Origin: CACORA01 sp044234625
GTDB taxonomy: Bacteria > Planctomycetota > Planctomycetia > Pirellulales > UBA1268
Direction: 5' to 3'
Assembly: GCA_044234625.1 (NCBI GenBank)
Contig: JBIIIP010000015.1
Span: 1-36,786 of the forward strand
DNA length: 36,786 nt
Shown here: positions 34,432-36,786 of the stretch, in pieces
Layout of the letters: every line of letters starts with the position of its first letter
How positions within the stretch are numbered: the first letter of the stretch is position 1
Position numbers and translations under genes: made by a program
The notes under the pieces: generated by a model
Told to the model about the DNA's origin: nothing
Databases searched by the model: none
Seen by the model: the letters and a program-made list of their open reading frames with translations, nothing else

Positions 34432-34459
34432 AACATACCCGTGGCGGGCAGGCGGTCAA
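34432..34459 (-). promoter_or_regulatory. promoter of gyrA
   Basis: Minus strand: TTGACC (34459-34454), a 16-nt spacer and TATGTT (34437-34432), with the start near 34425, 48 nt before the TTG start codon. Confidence 0.55.
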
Positions 34460-34508
34460 CCGGCCGTAAGTCTCGGTGAAACACGGATTTCAGATGGGTT
34501 CGGCCGCC

Positions 34509-34537
34509 TTGACCGCAGCCCGCCGCCTCCCTACTCT
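34509..34537 (+). promoter_or_regulatory. candidate promoter of the ArnT-like genes
   Basis: TTGACC (34509-34514), a 17-nt spacer and TACTCT (34532-34537), 57 nt before the GTG start. The -35 is strong and the -10 weak. It diverges from the gyrA promoter. Confidence 0.4.
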
Positions 34538-34593
34538 CCCGCCCCGCGCCGCCCCCCTCTCGGGCAGCACCCGCATCCCAGGCTCCGCTCCCC

Positions 34594-36330
34594 GTGCCGC
34601 ACGCTCGTTTTCATGGCTGGATCGTCGCCTCCGTGGCAGCCGCCGTGCTGCTGACGAGGCTGGGGGCCGCGCCCCTGTGGGACGACGACGAATCGAAAAA
34701 CGCCGCCTGCACGCTGGCCATGCTCGATGCCGACGACTGGGTGGTGCCCACGTTCAACGGCCGTCTGCGGATCGAAAAGCCGCCGCTGGTGAACTGGCTG
34801 CAGATGGCCGGCGTCGGGCTCGTGGGCCGCTCCGAAAGCGGCGTGCGAATCGGGTCGGCGGTGCTCACGGTCGGCACCTGCCTGCTCACGTGGCGGATCG
34901 GCGTCATCCTCTTCGGACCCTCCGCCGGGCTCCTCGGCGGTCTGGCCATGGCCACCTGCGTCTGGACGGCCGTCGGCGGCCGGGCGGCCACCCCCGACGC
35001 TCCGCTCGTGTTCTTCACGACGCTCGCGTTGTTTCTCTTCGTGCGATCGGTCGGCCGCGACCTGCGAACTGATGGCCCTCCCCGACTCACGGCACCGATG
35101 GCGCTGGCGATCGGGGCGGCCTGCGGCGCCGCCGTGCTGGCCAAGGGCCCCGTGGGAGTGGTGTTCCCCGGCATCGCGCTGGCGGTTTTCGCCGTCTGCC
35201 GCAGCCGCGGCCTGGCCGCATGGCCCGCCGCCATCCGCGGCCTGCGCCCGCTCGTCATCCTCGCCGCGATGCTCGCCGTGGCCCTGCCCTGGTATGCGGC
35301 CGTCACGCTCCGCACGGACGGCGCATGGCTGCGCGGCTTCATTCTCGTGCACAACGTGGCCCGCTTCGCCGCGCCGATGGAGGGGCATTCCGGATCGGTC
35401 CTCTACTACCCCGCCGTGCTCGCCTGCGGCCTCTATCCATGGTCGATGGTGCTCGCCGTGATGGCCGCGCACGTCGGCTGGATCGCGGCGACCTGCCATC
35501 ATCCCCACCGCGGCGCGTGCCTGTTGCTGGCCTGCTGGGCGCTCACGTGGGTGGGAGGCTTCACGGTGGCAGGAACCAAGCTGCCAGGCTACGTCTGGCC
35601 GGCCTATCCAACGCTCGCCGTGGGCACGGGACTGTTTCTCGACGCCTGCGCACGCCGCGACGTCGCCTTCCTGCGCGGCCTCCGCGACCCCGACCGCGGC
35701 CTGCGGCTTACGCTTGCCGCCGGGTGGTGGATGCTCGCCCTCGGGGGCGCGATGATCCTGGTGGGCCTGCCGCTGGCGGCCCGCCGCTGGGCACCGGGCT
35801 CCGAATGGCTGGGCGCGATCGGCATGGTGCCGCTGGCGAGCGCGGCGGTCGGCTGGAGGCTCGCCGCAGCCGGCCGGATGCCGACGGCCTTCGCCGTGGT
35901 GGCGGCTGGCGCCGGCCTCATGACCACGCTCCTGGCCACGGCCGGCGCGGAAACGTTCGGGCTGGCGGCCGCGCCGCGGACGCTCTTCGCCGACGGCCGC
36001 GCGGCGCACCGCATCGCCATGCCCCCCGCCGGCGCCCTGGCGGGCTTTCCGGCCCCGCCACCGAGCCTCGTGTTTTACGGCGGTGGACGTGTCGCGCCGC
36101 TCGATGACGTCGCTGCCGTGGCCGCCCATCTCTCGGCCCGGCCCGATGCCTGCGTCGTCGTCGACAGCCGCTTCCTCGACGCCGTGGCCGACGTGATCCC
36201 CCCCGGCCATCGCGTGCAGGCGCGGGTGGCCACGGTCGCGGCCCGTTCGCTGATCCTCATCGGACCGGCGGCCGAACCGTCGTCTCGCGCCCTCGCGGCC
36301 AACGCCCCTTCCCCTTCGACCACTCCCTAG
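34594..36330 (+). CDS. ArnT/PMT-type membrane glycosyltransferase, copy 1
   Basis: 578-residue multi-span GT-C protein. A first helix (WIVASVAAAVLLTRL) is followed by the catalytic loop LWDDDESKNAACTLAMLDAD with an acidic pair, then WVVPTFNGRLRIEKPPLVNWLQ, the usual ArnT/PMT_2 pattern that uses a polyprenyl-phosphate sugar. About ten further helices follow, including ATPDAPLVFFTTLALFLF, and a soluble C-terminal domain (about 470-578). The GTG start at 34594 lacks a clear ribosome site. Acceptor and sugar are unknown; lipid A-type or protein glycosylation are possible. Placement near ugd suggests a uronic-acid-derived sugar, but that is only a suggestion. Confidence 0.85.
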   Translation: MPHARFHGWIVASVAAAVLLTRLGAAPLWDDDESKNAACTLAMLDADDWVVPTFNGRLRIEKPPLVNWLQMAGVGLVGRSESGVRIGSAVLTVGTCLLTWRIGVILFGPSAGLLGGLAMATCVWTAVGGRAATPDAPLVFFTTLALFLFVRSVGRDLRTDGPPRLTAPMALAIGAACGAAVLAKGPVGVVFPGIALAVFAVCRSRGLAAWPAAIRGLRPLVILAAMLAVALPWYAAVTLRTDGAWLRGFILVHNVARFAAPMEGHSGSVLYYPAVLACGLYPWSMVLAVMAAHVGWIAATCHHPHRGACLLLACWALTWVGGFTVAGTKLPGYVWPAYPTLAVGTGLFLDACARRDVAFLRGLRDPDRGLRLTLAAGWWMLALGGAMILVGLPLAARRWAPGSEWLGAIGMVPLASAAVGWRLAAAGRMPTAFAVVAAGAGLMTTLLATAGAETFGLAAAPRTLFADGRAAHRIAMPPAGALAGFPAPPPSLVFYGGGRVAPLDDVAAVAAHLSARPDACVVVDSRFLDAVADVIPPGHRVQARVATVAARSLILIGPAAEPSSRALAANAPSPSTTP

Positions 36331-36344
36331 AACGAGGACCTGGC

Positions 36345-36786
36345 ATGCCCTTCCGCCGCCATCCACTGGCCGTCGTGCTCGTCGCGGCGACGCTCTGCCT
36401 GCTCGTCGGCTTCTCCGCCACGCCCTTCTGGGATGAAGACGAACCGCGGTTCGCCGCCATCGCACGGACGATGGCCGAGACCGGCGATTGGATCGTGCCG
36501 GTCTACAACGGGCAGCTCGCGGTCGACAAGCCGGTGCTCATGCACTGGTGCATGGCAGCCTGCATGCGGCTCTTCGGCAGCACCGAGTTCGCCGCCCGCC
36601 TGCCCGCGGCCATCGCCACGTTGCTCACGGCGCTCGCGCTGCTGCGGGCCGGCACCCGCTGGTTCGATGCCGCCGTCGGTGTGGTCGCCGCGTTGGCCTA
36701 CGTCGGCTGCCTGCTGGTCGGCGTCGAGTCGCATGCCGCCACCCCCGACGCGATCCTCGTCGCCCTCACCACGTGGGCCATGGTCC
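36345..36786 (+). CDS. ArnT/PMT-type membrane glycosyltransferase, copy 2 (3' end outside window)
   Basis: Partial gene of 147 codons that runs off the window. The ATG at 36345 has GAGGA 6 nt upstream and starts 14 nt after copy 1. The product repeats the same layout: a first helix (HPLAVVLVAATLCLLVGF), FWDEDEPRFAAIARTMAETG with the acidic loop, DWIVPVYNGQLAVDKPVLMHW, and ATPDAILVALTTW. It is clearly a paralogue of copy 1, and the two are probably co-transcribed. Confidence 0.85.
   Translation, partial: MPFRRHPLAVVLVAATLCLLVGFSATPFWDEDEPRFAAIARTMAETGDWIVPVYNGQLAVDKPVLMHWCMAACMRLFGSTEFAARLPAAIATLLTALALLRAGTRWFDAAVGVVAALAYVGCLLVGVESHAATPDAILVALTTWAMV

Noticed and set aside
1..36786. tRNA or rRNA genes
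   Set aside because: None recognised by eye on either strand; a dedicated scan was not possible.

Overview
The window reads as a stretch of a GC-rich bacterial chromosome, most likely a planctomycete (Pirellulales-like). That is inferred from the combination of a DnaA with the signature RRSHSTV, a GyrA whose quinolone-pocket segment reads HPHGESVIYP, a SecD-SecF fusion, an 851-residue membrane pyrophosphatase, and proline-rich PDZ, vWA and LysM envelope proteins. No database search was possible. Nearly all DNA is coding. Long open frames antisense to real genes are a GC artefact and were left out.

Layout. Positions 1-3055 (+) hold the 3' end of dxs, nadK and an exported protein, each overlapping the next by 4 nt. 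Positions 3167-7666 (-) hold dnaA followed, with touching or nearly touching junctions, by an ATP-grasp ligase related to cyanophycin synthetase, a 59-residue glycine/lysine-repeat peptide and an HExxH protein. This is the most novel part of the window: a candidate ribosomally made, post-translationally modified peptide (RiPP) operon attached to dnaA. Positions 7936-9114 (+) encode a double-PDZ exported protein. Positions 9120-14146 (-) encode an AsmA-like envelope protein, DapF and a lysophospholipid acyltransferase-type protein. Positions 14349-15944 (+) encode an MFS transporter that overlaps tilS (-) tail to tail. A lipoprotein gene (+) follows.

Positions 17793-18267 form a 475-nt gene-free stretch full of repeats. 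Next come a vWA membrane protein with a polyasparagine tract (-), an alpha/beta-hydrolase-like protein lacking its serine nucleophile (+), and a LysM protein (-). Positions 22515-27072 (-) encode the tgt-yajC-secDF export cluster, read tgt first. A second repeat-rich gap (27073-27475) separates it from hppA (-). Then come ugd and gyrA (-), and divergently two tandem ArnT/PMT-type glycosyltransferase genes (+), the last cut by the window end.

Isoprenoid, NADP, lysine/peptidoglycan, tRNA modification, replication and export genes make this a housekeeping region. The accessory features are the peptide operon and several repeat families. One family is a 21-nt palindrome present four times; each copy lies 3' of a gene and in the same orientation as that gene, which suggests a terminator or 3'-end element. 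Three genes (dnaA, tgt, vWA) have a short hairpin ending 0-1 nt before the predicted start codon.
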